Assembly: GCF_001889305.1 (NCBI RefSeq)
Contig: NZ_CP013074.1
Coordinates: forward strand, 434,001-498,000
Direction: 5' to 3'
DNA: 64,000 nt
Source of the DNA: Dehalococcoides mccartyi
Lineage (GTDB): Bacteria; Chloroflexota; Dehalococcoidia; Dehalococcoidales; Dehalococcoidaceae
The position numbers were made by a program, and so were the translations under genes. The notes below the pieces were generated by a model. The model saw only the letters and a program-made list of their open reading frames with translations. It searched no databases and had not been told where the DNA came from. This document shows, piece after piece, positions 1-9,275 of the stretch; position 1 is the first letter of the stretch; the number at the start of each line of letters is the position of its first letter.

Positions 1-596
1 ATGTGCCGCTGCTGGCTATGAATCTGGCTTATGGGCTGAAAAGCGTGGATATTTACGGCAGTGAGGCGGTTGAAGAAGTGGTTACCAAGCCGCCTTTTTC
101 CGGCGGTTTTTACCCTGATTTTTTTACCCGCCCGCCATCTACTCCGGTTTTGCGGTTTAATACAATTATTCCCGGTTCGGAGTTTGACTGCGAGGTTTAC
201 CGGATACTGCCGGTATCTGTACCCCATTCTCGGGATACCACCGGTTTTTGGGTAAAAGACTCAAACGGACATTCGTTTTTTTATACCTCGGATACTGGGA
301 TTGGCTTAGGGGATGTCTGGAAACAGATTGACCCGGAAATGCTTATTATCGAGCTGACCATGCCGAATAAACTTAGCGAGCTGGCTTTAAGCTCAAAACA
401 CCTTTCCCCTGAACTTTTGGAGACGGAGCTCAGGCTCTTTCGGGAGATAAAAGGGTATTTGCCAAAGATAGTCACCCTTCACACCACGCCTTTGTTTGAA
501 GCTGAAATCAAAACTGAAATAAAGGCAGTTGCTAAAAAAATGCATGCAGATATACTTATGGCTAGTGAAGGGCTAAAACTCCGGCTGGGAGAGTAG
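1..596 (+). CDS. MBL-fold metallo-hydrolase, C-terminal part (5' end outside window)
   Basis: The reading frame is open from the first base, so this is the C-terminal ~197 residues of a longer protein. Visible features fit the second half of a metallo-beta-lactamase fold, related to RNase Z or cyclic-nucleotide phosphodiesterases: a central SHSRDTTGF stretch, a YTSDTG segment whose Asp would bridge the metals, an IIELTMP strand, a KHLSP segment, and a late TLHTTPLFEAEI strand carrying a likely metal-binding His. The metal-binding HxHxDH motif would lie upstream and is not visible. The substrate cannot be told. It is followed after 2 bp by the Mut7-C gene, so the two are probably co-transcribed. 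Confidence 0.6.
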   Translation, partial: VPLLAMNLAYGLKSVDIYGSEAVEEVVTKPPFSGGFYPDFFTRPPSTPVLRFNTIIPGSEFDCEVYRILPVSVPHSRDTTGFWVKDSNGHSFFYTSDTGIGLGDVWKQIDPEMLIIELTMPNKLSELALSSKHLSPELLETELRLFREIKGYLPKIVTLHTTPLFEAEIKTEIKAVAKKMHADILMASEGLKLRLGE

Positions 597-598
597 GT

Positions 599-1102
599 AT
601 GTTTGCTGCCTCGGAGGCTCCGCGGTTTCTGGTTGACCAGAATGTGGGCAAGCTGGCTGTTAACCTGAGGATGCTGGGTTTTGACGCCCGCCGTTTTGGA
701 AGCGGGCCTGATAAACAGCTTGTTTCCGAAGCCCTGGCTGAGGGGAGAGTAATACTTACCCGTGACCATCTGCTTGCGGAAAGACGGCTGGTCAAAAAGG
801 GCAATTTGAAGGTCATGCTTTTTGAAACCGAAGTGGCGGAAGACCAGCTCCGGCAGCTTTTATCGGATATGGTGTTTCGTTCATTTATTTGCCCTTTCAG
901 CCGCTGCATAGAGTGCAATTACCCGCTTTATCCTGTTATGAAAGACACTCTGTCAGAGAGAGTGCCTCCATACGTTTACCAGAATCAGACTGAGTTCAAA
1001 GAGTGCCACCACTGCGGACGGGTTTTCTGGAAGGGAAGCCACTGGCAAGCCATGCAGGAATTATTAAGAAGAGTGGGTGTTGATAATAACACCTCTTGCT
1101 GA
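599..1102 (+). CDS. Mut7-C RNase domain protein with zinc ribbon
   Basis: A 167-residue protein. The N-terminal half has the PIN-like Mut7-C pattern: FLVDQNVGKLAVNLRMLG near the start, with an acidic Asp, and VILTRDHLLAERR around residues 50-62. The C-terminal half carries paired cysteines (CIEC near residue 101 and CHHCGRVFW near 139) that form a zinc ribbon typical of this family. Mut7-C proteins are predicted RNases related to the C terminus of eukaryotic Mut-7; the target is unknown. It starts 2 bp after the MBL-fold gene and precedes the NAD(P)HX repair gene. Confidence 0.75.
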   Translation: MFAASEAPRFLVDQNVGKLAVNLRMLGFDARRFGSGPDKQLVSEALAEGRVILTRDHLLAERRLVKKGNLKVMLFETEVAEDQLRQLLSDMVFRSFICPFSRCIECNYPLYPVMKDTLSERVPPYVYQNQTEFKECHHCGRVFWKGSHWQAMQELLRRVGVDNNTSC

Positions 1103-1138
1103 TAAACTCGTCTTAGCCTTTGCGAAAGCCGGTAGAAA

Positions 1139-2677
1139 ATGGAAATAACCACAAGCATACGGATGAGGCAAATAGAAGATGACTGTCAGAAACGGGGCAT
1201 TAGCACCGAAACCCTGATGGAAAATGCCGGCAGGGCGGTGGCGGTGTTTACCCGCCATCTGCTGGAACAGAAAAATGGCTCCCGTGTGCTGATACTTGCG
1301 GGTGCGGGCAATAACGGAGGTGACGGACTGGTTGCCGGACGTTATCTGCAGAGCTGGGGCGAGGATGTAAGCATATTTAAGCCCTTCAGGGACACCCAGA
1401 AAAATAAGACTATTTCAGATGGTTTAAAACTCCCTGAAAATATATTTACGGATTTAACAAAACTGGAAGAATGCCTGGCAGATACCGATATTGTGATAGA
1501 TGCTTTGCTGGGTACAGGCGCAAACCGTCCTTTGGAAGGTATATACAAGCAAGCCCTGCAAATGGCTGCCGCTGTCAAAAGTACCAGACCAGAAATGCAG
1601 GTGCTGGCCGTAGATTTACCTTCTGGTTTGAATGCCGATACAGGGCAGGCGGATGCGGCTTGCCTGAAAGCGGATTTTACCCTTTCACTGGGCGTTGCTA
1701 AGCAGGGTCTTTTTACCCACTGCGGGCTGGAGTTAAGCGGGGTGGTTTTGGTGGTGGATATCGGCATACCGCCCGGACTGACATCTGATATCCATACCCA
1801 TTTGATTGAAAAAGATTGGGTAAGGGGTATTTTGCCTGTTCGTTCTGCTCATGCCAACAAGGGCAGTTTCGGCCGGGTGATGATTGTGGCGGGAAGTGAA
1901 CGCTATATTGGGGCTGCTATGCTGGCCGGAAGCGCCGCCATGCGCATCGGTGCGGGCTTAGTTAATTTGGCGCTGCCGCAAAGTTTAACCGGGGCAGTGT
2001 CCGCCAAAATACCAGAAGCTATCTACCTGCCGTTGCCTGAAGTATCTTGCGGCATTCCCGATAGCTCTGCTTCACGTCTTATCCTGAGTGAACTGGGTAA
2101 ATATGACGTACTTCTCATAGGGCCGGGCCTTGGGCAGAGCGCATATTCCGCCAGACTGGTTAGCGAAGTGCTTTCAAATCTGCCCGCAGGGATAAAGGTT
2201 GTCATAGATGCCGATGCTTTAAATATACTCGCCGCTATACCGGACTGGTGGCTTGAATATAAATTTGATGCTATACTCACCCCTCACCCGGGTGAAATGG
2301 GAAGGCTTACTAAGACTACTGCCGAATCTGTTCAGTCTGACCGTTTCGGTATTTGCCGTGAATCTGCCCGCAAGTGGGGCAAGACAATTATTCTGAAGGG
2401 TGCCGGGACAATTATTTCATCACCGCAGGGTGAAACCCTGTGTAATCCGGCGGCTAACCCTGTGTTGGCCTCGGCCGGTACGGGTGATGTACTTGCCGGA
2501 ATAATAAGCGGTCTTCTCGGGCAGGGGTTGAATCTTTTTGAGGCGGCGGGTTTAGGTGTTAACCTGCACTCTGCTGCTGCGGAAGCACTGCGGAATGAGA
2601 TGGGTGATGCCGGTGTACTGGCTTCGGATTTACTGTTAAAATTGCCTGTGATTATAAAAGAATTGAAACAGGGCTAG
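1139..2677 (+). CDS. nnrD: Bifunctional NAD(P)H-hydrate epimerase / ADP-dependent dehydratase
   Basis: A 512-residue fusion that repairs hydrated NADH and NADPH. The N-terminal epimerase (about residues 1-220, YjeF_N) shows the GAGNNGGDGLVAGRYL nucleotide motif. The C-terminal ribokinase-like dehydratase (about 235-510) shows HANKGSFGRV, LLIGPGLGQ, LTPHPGEMGRL and ASAGTGDVLAGIISGLLGQG, the last being the ADP/substrate-binding signature. The length is usual for the fused bacterial form. The start codon has only a weak Shine-Dalgarno. It is followed 3 bp later by coaX, placing cofactor repair with CoA synthesis genes. Confidence 0.93.
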   Translation: MEITTSIRMRQIEDDCQKRGISTETLMENAGRAVAVFTRHLLEQKNGSRVLILAGAGNNGGDGLVAGRYLQSWGEDVSIFKPFRDTQKNKTISDGLKLPENIFTDLTKLEECLADTDIVIDALLGTGANRPLEGIYKQALQMAAAVKSTRPEMQVLAVDLPSGLNADTGQADAACLKADFTLSLGVAKQGLFTHCGLELSGVVLVVDIGIPPGLTSDIHTHLIEKDWVRGILPVRSAHANKGSFGRVMIVAGSERYIGAAMLAGSAAMRIGAGLVNLALPQSLTGAVSAKIPEAIYLPLPEVSCGIPDSSASRLILSELGKYDVLLIGPGLGQSAYSARLVSEVLSNLPAGIKVVIDADALNILAAIPDWWLEYKFDAILTPHPGEMGRLTKTTAESVQSDRFGICRESARKWGKTIILKGAGTIISSPQGETLCNPAANPVLASAGTGDVLAGIISGLLGQGLNLFEAAGLGVNLHSAAAEALRNEMGDAGVLASDLLLKLPVIIKELKQG

Positions 2678-2680
2678 ATT

Positions 2681-3472
2681 ATGAATAAACAAACTGCTGC
2701 TGAACGACTTGTTGCCGTAGATATCGGCAATACCAGTGTAAATATAGGTATATTTGAGGGCGAAAAACTGCTGGCAAATTGGCATCTGGGTTCGGTTGCC
2801 CAGCGTATGGCTGACGAATATGCCGGTCTGCTTTTAGGCTTGTTGCAGCACTCAGGCATACGCCCCGAAGAACTAAATAGGGTAATCATGTGCAGTGTTG
2901 TGCCGCCCCTTACCACTACTTTTGAAGAGGTATTTAAAACTTATTTCAAGGCTGTTCCTCTGGTAGTGGGTGCAGGCATAAAGAGCGGGGTTAAGATACG
3001 AATGGATAATCCCCGTGAAGTTGGGGCTGACCGCATAGTAAATGCCGCTGCCGCCAGAGTGCTTTATCCGGGGGCGTGCATAATAGTGGATATGGGTACG
3101 GCCACTACCTTTGATACACTTTCGGAGAGCGGGGAATATATAGGCGGGGCGATTGCACCGGGTATTGCCACCTCGGCTCAAGCCATTGTAGAGAGGACAT
3201 CAAAACTGCCTAAGATTGAAATAATCCACCCCGCTAGAGCTATCGGTTCTAATACTGTTTCGGCTATGCAGTCAGGGGTATATTTCGGTTATATCGGGCT
3301 AGTGGAAGAACTGGTCAGACGGATTCAAGCTGAGTTGGGGCAGAAAACCAGGGTGATTGCTACCGGCGGATACGCCTCACTTATAGCCGAAGGCAGCCGT
3401 ATGTTTGACATAGTACGTCCTGACCTTACTCTTCAGGGGCTCAGGCTTATTTACCAGATGAATCAGGTTTAA
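2681..3472 (+). CDS. coaX: Type III pantothenate kinase
   Basis: A 263-residue ASKHA-fold kinase catalysing ATP-dependent phosphorylation of pantothenate, the first step of CoA synthesis. Visible motifs are AVDIGNTSVNIGIF at residues 13-26 (phosphate 1), GADRIVNAAAA in the middle, IIVDMGTATTFDTL (phosphate 2) and GGAIAPGI. Type III enzymes need a monovalent cation and are not inhibited by CoA. It lies directly upstream of coaBC, so three consecutive CoA steps are encoded together. Confidence 0.95.
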   Translation: MNKQTAAERLVAVDIGNTSVNIGIFEGEKLLANWHLGSVAQRMADEYAGLLLGLLQHSGIRPEELNRVIMCSVVPPLTTTFEEVFKTYFKAVPLVVGAGIKSGVKIRMDNPREVGADRIVNAAAARVLYPGACIIVDMGTATTFDTLSESGEYIGGAIAPGIATSAQAIVERTSKLPKIEIIHPARAIGSNTVSAMQSGVYFGYIGLVEELVRRIQAELGQKTRVIATGGYASLIAEGSRMFDIVRPDLTLQGLRLIYQMNQV

Positions 3473-3555
3473 GGGCTTTTATTTTGCAAAAATGAAATAG
3501 ATGGTACGGCAACAGCTTCCCTTGTGTTCAGGACATCTAATAAGGGGTATTTGCC

Positions 3556-4755
3556 GTGGGAGTGCAAACGGATATGAAAAAGAAACAAACAATAGTTTTG
3601 GGGATAACAGGCAGTATTTCTGCCTATAAAGCGGCGGATATCACCTCCAAACTGGTTGGCGAAGGGTATACAGTCAAAGCGGTTATGACCGAAGATGCCT
3701 GCCATTTCATATCTCCCCTTACCATTCGGACGCTTAGCCACCAGCCGGTGGTAACCAGTATGTGGGATATGAATTCCGAATACAGTGTAGAGCATGTCTC
3801 ACTGGCAGAGGAAGCGGATATTATTCTGGTAGCTCCGGCTACCGCTAATATCATTGCCAAGCTTGCCTGCGGCATGGCAAATGATATGCTTTCGGCTACT
3901 ATTCTGGCTTGTAAATCACCTGTCATAATAGCTCCGGCTATGAATGACAATATGTATTCCAATCCTGTTACCCAGCAGAATATATCAAAGCTCAAGGAAC
4001 GGGGTTTTGTATTTGTAGAACCGGAATACGGCCGGCTGGCTTCGGGGAAAACTGGGCAGGGCAGGCTGGCTTCGCTGGATAAGGTATTGGGCTCAGTTAC
4101 CCAGGTTTTGGGTAAAAGCGGACCTTTGGCCGGGAAAAAACTGGTTATCAGCGCCGGGGGCACCCGTGAGCCGGTTGACCCGGTGCGTTATCTGGGTAAC
4201 CGCAGTTCCGGTAAAATGGGCTATGCTCTGGCAGAGGAAGCTGTCAGACGAGGTGCCAGTGTAAGGCTGATTTCAGGGACTGTTGATAAACCTGCCCCTT
4301 TTGGAGTTGACATAAAGTATGCAGAAACCGCTATGGAAATGTTTATCTCTCTCAGAGAAGCGGTCAAAGGGGCAGATGCCCTAATTATGACAGCTGCTGT
4401 GGCAGATTACCGCCCGGAAAAACCGGCGGCGGATAAGATTAAAAAAGGGGATGGGGGGCTCGATTTGCATCTGGTAGCCAACCCTGATATTTTGACTGCT
4501 TTGCAGGGTGATTTTGTTAAGGTGGGTTTTGCGGCTGAAAGCCGTGACCTTATGATAAATGCCGTTAAAAAAATGGCTGATAAGAATCTGGATATTATTG
4601 CGGCTAACGATATCAGCCAGCCGGACAGCACCTTTGGTTCTGACACTACCCGCCTGACCCTTTTCTTTAAAAACGGGCGGATAGAGGAAATGCCGCTTAT
4701 GTCCAAAAAGGAAGCGGCCGTGAGACTTCTTGATGAACTTTCAGCTTTACTTTAA
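3556..4755 (+). CDS. coaBC: Phosphopantothenoylcysteine decarboxylase / phosphopantothenate-cysteine ligase
   Basis: A 399-residue bifunctional CoA synthesis enzyme. The N-terminal flavoprotein (CoaC, about 10-185) has GITGSISAYKAADITSKL, the catalytic His80 in EHVSLAEEADI and the PAMN motif with Asn130. The C-terminal CoaB half (about 195-399) has SAGGTREPVDPVRYLGNRSSGKMG and the ADKIKK substrate loop. The flap that carries the catalytic Cys in E. coli Dfp (ACG) reads LASGKTGQGR here, with Ser163 in its place. The GTG start at 3556 has AAGGGG seven bases upstream; an ATG at 3574 is an alternative. Confidence 0.93.
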   Translation: MGVQTDMKKKQTIVLGITGSISAYKAADITSKLVGEGYTVKAVMTEDACHFISPLTIRTLSHQPVVTSMWDMNSEYSVEHVSLAEEADIILVAPATANIIAKLACGMANDMLSATILACKSPVIIAPAMNDNMYSNPVTQQNISKLKERGFVFVEPEYGRLASGKTGQGRLASLDKVLGSVTQVLGKSGPLAGKKLVISAGGTREPVDPVRYLGNRSSGKMGYALAEEAVRRGASVRLISGTVDKPAPFGVDIKYAETAMEMFISLREAVKGADALIMTAAVADYRPEKPAADKIKKGDGGLDLHLVANPDILTALQGDFVKVGFAAESRDLMINAVKKMADKNLDIIAANDISQPDSTFGSDTTRLTLFFKNGRIEEMPLMSKKEAAVRLLDELSALL

Positions 4756-4844
4756 AATTTGATTTAAAACTACCAAAATAAGATTATATAGTTCAAGTCA
4801 GATGCGGGGTGTTTACCCGGCCGCAGTTTGTGAGGTTAATTGAT

Positions 4845-7487
4845 ATGGCTCAGTGTTCCGATTTACCTGAAATGGCTAAGGCTTATGAAGCCGCCGAGGT
4901 TGAGAAAAAATGGTATCAGTACTGGATGGGGAAAGGTTATTTTAAGCCAAACCCTGATTCAGATAAAAAACCGTTTGTTATAATAATGCCCCCGCCCAAT
5001 GTTACCGGGGAGCTCCACCTTGGTCATGCTCTGACAGCCACATTGGAAGATATTATGATCCGCTGGCACCGCATGTTGGGTGAACCGGCTTTATGGCTGC
5101 CGGGTGCGGACCATGCCGGTATTGCCGCTCAGGTAGTAGTGGAACGTGAACTAGCCAAACAGGGCAAAACCCGCCAAGAGCTGGGACGGGAACTTTTCTT
5201 GGAGAAAATGTGGGAATGGGTTAATCCCTGCCGTGAGAGAATCCGCCACCAGCATATGCGTCTGGGTGCTTCGTGTGATTGGGATAGGGAGACCTTTACT
5301 CTGGATGAAGGACCAGTTAAAGCTGTACGTGAGATATTCACCAATCTTTACGAAAAAGGATTAATCTACCGGGGAGAGCGGATAATCAACTGGTGTCCCC
5401 GCTGTGCTACCGCTGTTTCAGACCTTGAGGTAGACCATAAAGATTTAGCCGGGCATATCTGGCACTTGCGTTACCCTCTGGAAGACGGAAGCGGGTTTGT
5501 CACCGTGGCGACCACCCGGCCTGAAACCATGCTGGGGGATACGGCTGTTGCCGTTCACCCGGACGATGTCAGATATACAGGTATGGTAGGTAAGAATGTC
5601 CTTTTGCCCATTATGAACCGCCGCATACCTATTATTGCTGACGAAGCAGTAGATATGGCGTTCGGTACGGGTGCGGTCAAGGTTACGCCTGCCCATGACC
5701 CCAATGACTTTGAAATGGGGCTTCGCCATAGCTTGCCCATGATTACCATTCAGAACCGTGATACTACCATGAACGAAAATGCCGGCCCCTGCAGCGGCAT
5801 GACAGCCAAAGCCTGCCGTGAATATGTGGTTTCGGAGATGAAGTCACTGGGTCTGCTGCTTAAGATAGAGGATTATACCCATTCGGTGGGGCATTGCCAG
5901 CGCTGCAGCGCGGTTATTGAACCTATGGTCAGCAAGCAATGGTTTGTTAAGATGGAACCTTTGGCTAAACCGGCTCTGGAGGCGGTAAACAGCGGGCGTA
6001 TCCAGATACTGCCCGAAAGATTTACCAAAGTTTACCAGAACTGGATGGAAAATATCCGTGACTGGTGTATTTCCCGCCAGCTTTGGTGGGGTCACCGCAT
6101 ACCCGTCTGGTATTGCCCCTGCGGTGAGATGATAGTTTCCAAGGAAGACCCGACTGCTTGCCCCAAATGCGGCGGTACCAAGTTGGAACAAGACCCGGAT
6201 GTGCTGGATACATGGTTTTCTTCAGGTTTATGGCCGCACTCTACTTTGGGCTGGCCTGACCAAACCGAAGATTTAAAACGTTTTTATCCAGGCTCGGTTC
6301 TGGAAACCGCCTATGACATTATCTTTTTCTGGGTAGCCCGGATGATTGTCATGGGTATAGAGGACATGAAAGAAGTCCCTTTCCGCACCGTTTATCTGCA
6401 TGGCTTGATACGGGATGATAAGGGCGAAAAAATGAGCAAAACCAAGGGGAATGTGATAGACCCGCTTAAGGTTATTGACCAGTACGGAACAGATGCCCTG
6501 CGGTTTGCGGTTACCTTTGGCACTTCACCGGGAAATGACTCCAAACTGGGGCAGACCAAGCTTGAGGCCGCCCGTAACTTTGCCAACAAACTCTGGAACG
6601 CCAGCCGTTTCGTCATTATGAATTTGGGTGAAGGGAAAGAACTCTTGCCGGAGGCCGAATTGCCCCTTGAAGACCGCTGGATACTCAGCCGTATGAATAG
6701 AGTGACGGCAGACGTAACCCGTCTGATGGAGGAGTTTCAGTTTGGTGAAGCCCAGAGGATTTTACAGGATTTTATCTGGGGAGAGTTTTGTGACTGGTAT
6801 ATTGAGCTTGCCAAAGTACGGCTGCGTGATGAAGCGTCTGTATCCCCCCACTCGGTGCTGGTTAAGGTGCTTTCCACCATTTTGCGGTTGCTTCACCCCT
6901 ACATGCCATTTATTACCGAAGAACTCTGGAGTTATTTAAGACCGTATCTGCCGAAATTACTCTGCGAAATGGATATTATCGTTGCTCCTTTCCCGCAAGC
7001 GGACAAGGCTTGTTTTGATGAGCAGACCGAAAGTATTATGGGCAGTCTGGTTGAAGTAGTCCGTTCGTTGCGTAACCTTCGGGCGGAACATAACGTGGAG
7101 ATTTCCCGCTACATACAGGCAAACATATATGCCGGAGATATGGCAGAGGTTCTCAGTAACTACTTAGGGGCGGTAGAAACCCTTTCCCGCTCCCGCCCGG
7201 TGAATATCCTGCCCGGCCACTATATCGGTGCGTCTACTGCCACTGAGGTGGTTCTGGTGCTTAACGGAATTGAAGTGGTGGTGCCCATGTCTACTATGGT
7301 AGACCTTGAGGCAGAGGCCAAACGGGTAAAAGCTGAAATTGCTGAGTTGGAAACCCAGATAGAACGGCTTTCCGCCAGGCTTCAAGATGCGCAGTTCCTT
7401 GCCAAAGCACCCCAGGCGGTGGTAGACAAAGAACGTATCAAGCTTGAAGGTTATATTGAGAAAGTAAGCCGCCTGAAAGCGGCTTAG
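4845..7487 (+). CDS. valS: Valyl-tRNA synthetase
   Basis: An 880-residue class I aminoacyl-tRNA synthetase charging tRNA-Val. The start is set at ATG 4845 because GAGG lies nine bases upstream; the frame is open 12 codons further up. Domains in order: Rossmann fold with PPPNVTGELHLGHAL (HIGH), an inserted CP1 editing domain, zinc-type cysteine pairs (CPRC, CPCGE and CPKCGG), the KMSKT catalytic loop, an anticodon-binding domain and a C-terminal coiled coil (last ~65 residues). No T-box leader is visible upstream. The stop overlaps the convergent kinase gene by 4 bp. Confidence 0.97.
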   Translation: MAQCSDLPEMAKAYEAAEVEKKWYQYWMGKGYFKPNPDSDKKPFVIIMPPPNVTGELHLGHALTATLEDIMIRWHRMLGEPALWLPGADHAGIAAQVVVERELAKQGKTRQELGRELFLEKMWEWVNPCRERIRHQHMRLGASCDWDRETFTLDEGPVKAVREIFTNLYEKGLIYRGERIINWCPRCATAVSDLEVDHKDLAGHIWHLRYPLEDGSGFVTVATTRPETMLGDTAVAVHPDDVRYTGMVGKNVLLPIMNRRIPIIADEAVDMAFGTGAVKVTPAHDPNDFEMGLRHSLPMITIQNRDTTMNENAGPCSGMTAKACREYVVSEMKSLGLLLKIEDYTHSVGHCQRCSAVIEPMVSKQWFVKMEPLAKPALEAVNSGRIQILPERFTKVYQNWMENIRDWCISRQLWWGHRIPVWYCPCGEMIVSKEDPTACPKCGGTKLEQDPDVLDTWFSSGLWPHSTLGWPDQTEDLKRFYPGSVLETAYDIIFFWVARMIVMGIEDMKEVPFRTVYLHGLIRDDKGEKMSKTKGNVIDPLKVIDQYGTDALRFAVTFGTSPGNDSKLGQTKLEAARNFANKLWNASRFVIMNLGEGKELLPEAELPLEDRWILSRMNRVTADVTRLMEEFQFGEAQRILQDFIWGEFCDWYIELAKVRLRDEASVSPHSVLVKVLSTILRLLHPYMPFITEELWSYLRPYLPKLLCEMDIIVAPFPQADKACFDEQTESIMGSLVEVVRSLRNLRAEHNVEISRYIQANIYAGDMAEVLSNYLGAVETLSRSRPVNILPGHYIGASTATEVVLVLNGIEVVVPMSTMVDLEAEAKRVKAEIAELETQIERLSARLQDAQFLAKAPQAVVDKERIKLEGYIEKVSRLKAA
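7465..7486. repeat. Inverted repeat over the convergent stop codons of valS and the kinase gene
   Basis: A perfect 8 bp dyad (TAAGCCGC, 6-base loop, GCGGCTTA) spans the last codons of valS and of the convergent histidine kinase gene. It could act as a bidirectional 3' hairpin. No T-run follows on either strand, so it is not a classical intrinsic terminator. Confidence 0.45.
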
Positions 7488-8557
7488 GAAGCTTGCTTGG
7501 CATCAGGGTTGATAGTAGGCACTTCGGCAATCACGGTAGTTCCCTGTCCGGGGTGAGTAAGTATGTGTATATGCCCGCCAATCAGCTGGGCACGTTCGTG
7601 CATACCTGCCAGTCCTAGTTTGCCGTTTTGAGCCAGATTGTCAGTCTGTTCCGAAAGGTTAAACCCTTTGCCGTTATCCTGGATAGTCAGTAAAATGGCT
7701 TTGGGTTTGAACTCCAGTTCCAGCCGTACCCAGGTGGCCAGTGAGTGTTTGCGGATATTATTAAAGGCTTCCTGAGCGATGCGGAAAATAAGCAACTGGA
7801 TTTCGGCTGTCAGCTCTACTTCACGCCCTTTTATATTTGACTCAGTATGTATCTGCCCGTCCTGTGCCAGTTTCTCGGTCAGCCATTCCAAGGCGGGTAT
7901 CAAGCCTAAATCATCCAGTATACGCGGCCGCAGGTCCTGGGCTATACGCCGCAGGCTTTCAAGGGCCTCTTCAGACTGGCTTCGCAGGGCATCAAGCTGG
8001 GGTTTGCAATCTGCAATGTCACGTTCAGACTGCTTACCCAAATTGTCTATCTTTTGCATCAGCAGCAAGAGCAGGGGGGCTACTTCGTCATGGAGTTCAC
8101 GTGAAATACGTTTGCGTTCAGCTTCCTGTGCCCGTATTACATCCTGAACGAATGACTTCATGTTTTGCTGACGGCGAAGTTCTTCGGTGATATCCCGGGC
8201 TATATTTTGAAAACCAAGTACTTCGTCAGCTGATTTTACTAGAGTAGTTGCCATACGCAGTACCGCTACTGAACCGTCATGCCGGCGGATTTTTTGTTCG
8301 TAAGGCATTTTTACTTCTGCGCCGGCTGCCATACGGGCATTCATATCCATTATCTGGTCATACTCGGAGGCAGTAGTCAGCAGGTCTTTCAGGTTTTTCT
8401 GTTTAAGCTCGGTTCGGGAATAGCCTGTCAGGTCGGCTGATGCCCGGTTGGCGTATACAATATGCCCCTTCCGGTCATAAAACCAGATAGCATCGGAGGC
8501 ATTTTCAAATAAACAGCGGTGGCAGAGTGCCGGCGGTTTAAAGCGTGTTTCGGTCAT
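7484..8557 (-). CDS. Cytosolic PAS-domain sensor histidine kinase (HisKA_3/NarL type)
   Basis: A 357-residue kinase without any membrane segment. A PAS domain with PAC tail covers about 13-130. The dimerisation/phosphoacceptor domain follows (ISRELHDEV, phospho-His156), then a HATPase with N-box AFNNIRKHS, the DNGKGF G1 box and GLAGMHERA. A CHRC pair (Cys12, Cys15) just before the PAS domain could bind a metal or cluster, as in some oxygen or redox sensors; this is inference. It overlaps its upstream response regulator gene by 20 bp, so the two form a coupled pair. Convergent with valS. Confidence 0.9.
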   Translation of the reverse strand: MTETRFKPPALCHRCLFENASDAIWFYDRKGHIVYANRASADLTGYSRTELKQKNLKDLLTTASEYDQIMDMNARMAAGAEVKMPYEQKIRRHDGSVAVLRMATTLVKSADEVLGFQNIARDITEELRRQQNMKSFVQDVIRAQEAERKRISRELHDEVAPLLLLLMQKIDNLGKQSERDIADCKPQLDALRSQSEEALESLRRIAQDLRPRILDDLGLIPALEWLTEKLAQDGQIHTESNIKGREVELTAEIQLLIFRIAQEAFNNIRKHSLATWVRLELEFKPKAILLTIQDNGKGFNLSEQTDNLAQNGKLGLAGMHERAQLIGGHIHILTHPGQGTTVIAEVPTINPDAKQAS

Positions 8558-9236
8558 AGCCTTCTATCCCTTGAGGTACATCTTCAAGCATTACATAACC
8601 TTCGCGGAAGCCTTTGACAATAGCTTCAGTGCGGCAGCTGCAGCGCATTTTATTAAATATATTTGAAAGGTGGGCTTTTACTGTCCGCATGGAAAGGGTC
8701 AACTTATCGGCGATTTCGCGGTTGCTTAGACCCTTTGATGCCAGCTGGAGTATTTCAACTTCCCGCGGGGAAAGCTGGCCGCGGACTTTATCTTCGTCAG
8801 ATTCCTTGCTCACATTTACCACCCGTTCCAGCAGTTTTCGGGTTGCAATAGAATCCAGTACGGATTCGCCGGCTTTTATAGCCCTGATAGCCCCTACAAT
8901 TTCATCGCTTTTGGCGCTTTTCAGCAGGTAACCGCTGGCTCCGGCTTCAAGCAAACCGAGTATATAGCGGATATCGCTATATGCCGTAAGTATTAGGATA
9001 CAGGTAGATGGGTTATTTTTCTTTATAAGTTTGGTTGCTTCCACACCGGTCAGTCTGGGCATGACTATGTCCATAAGGACTACGTCCGGTTTGAACTGAG
9101 CTACCATATCAACGGCTTCCTGCCCGTCTCCGGCTTCGCCGACTACTTCAATGTCTTTTTCCTGGCTTAACAATCGGCTCATACCCTCTCTAAGGACTGC
9201 ATGATCATCAGCTATCAGGACTTTGGTTTTTGCCAT
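8538..9236 (-). CDS. NarL/FixJ-family response regulator
   Basis: A 232-residue DNA-binding regulator. The receiver domain (about 5-120) has the acidic pair Asp10/Asp11, phosphoacceptor Asp56 in VVLMDIVMPRLTG, and LLKSAKSDEI near the conserved Lys. A LuxR-type helix-turn-helix lies at about 155-220 (LSPREVEILQLASKGLSNREIA). The start has a good CGGAGG ribosome site. It is first in a two-gene operon with the PAS kinase, its probable phosphodonor. Target genes cannot be told from the sequence. Confidence 0.93.
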   Translation of the reverse strand: MAKTKVLIADDHAVLREGMSRLLSQEKDIEVVGEAGDGQEAVDMVAQFKPDVVLMDIVMPRLTGVEATKLIKKNNPSTCILILTAYSDIRYILGLLEAGASGYLLKSAKSDEIVGAIRAIKAGESVLDSIATRKLLERVVNVSKESDEDKVRGQLSPREVEILQLASKGLSNREIADKLTLSMRTVKAHLSNIFNKMRCSCRTEAIVKGFREGYVMLEDVPQGIEGYDRNTL

Positions 9237-9275
9237 GTTAAGCCTCCGTAAGTGGGGAATTAGTACTGTTAAATG

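Noticed and set aside
4756-4844. Possible T-box leader before valS
   Set aside because: The 89 bp gap is too short, with no AGGGTGGNACCGCG-like motif and no terminator.
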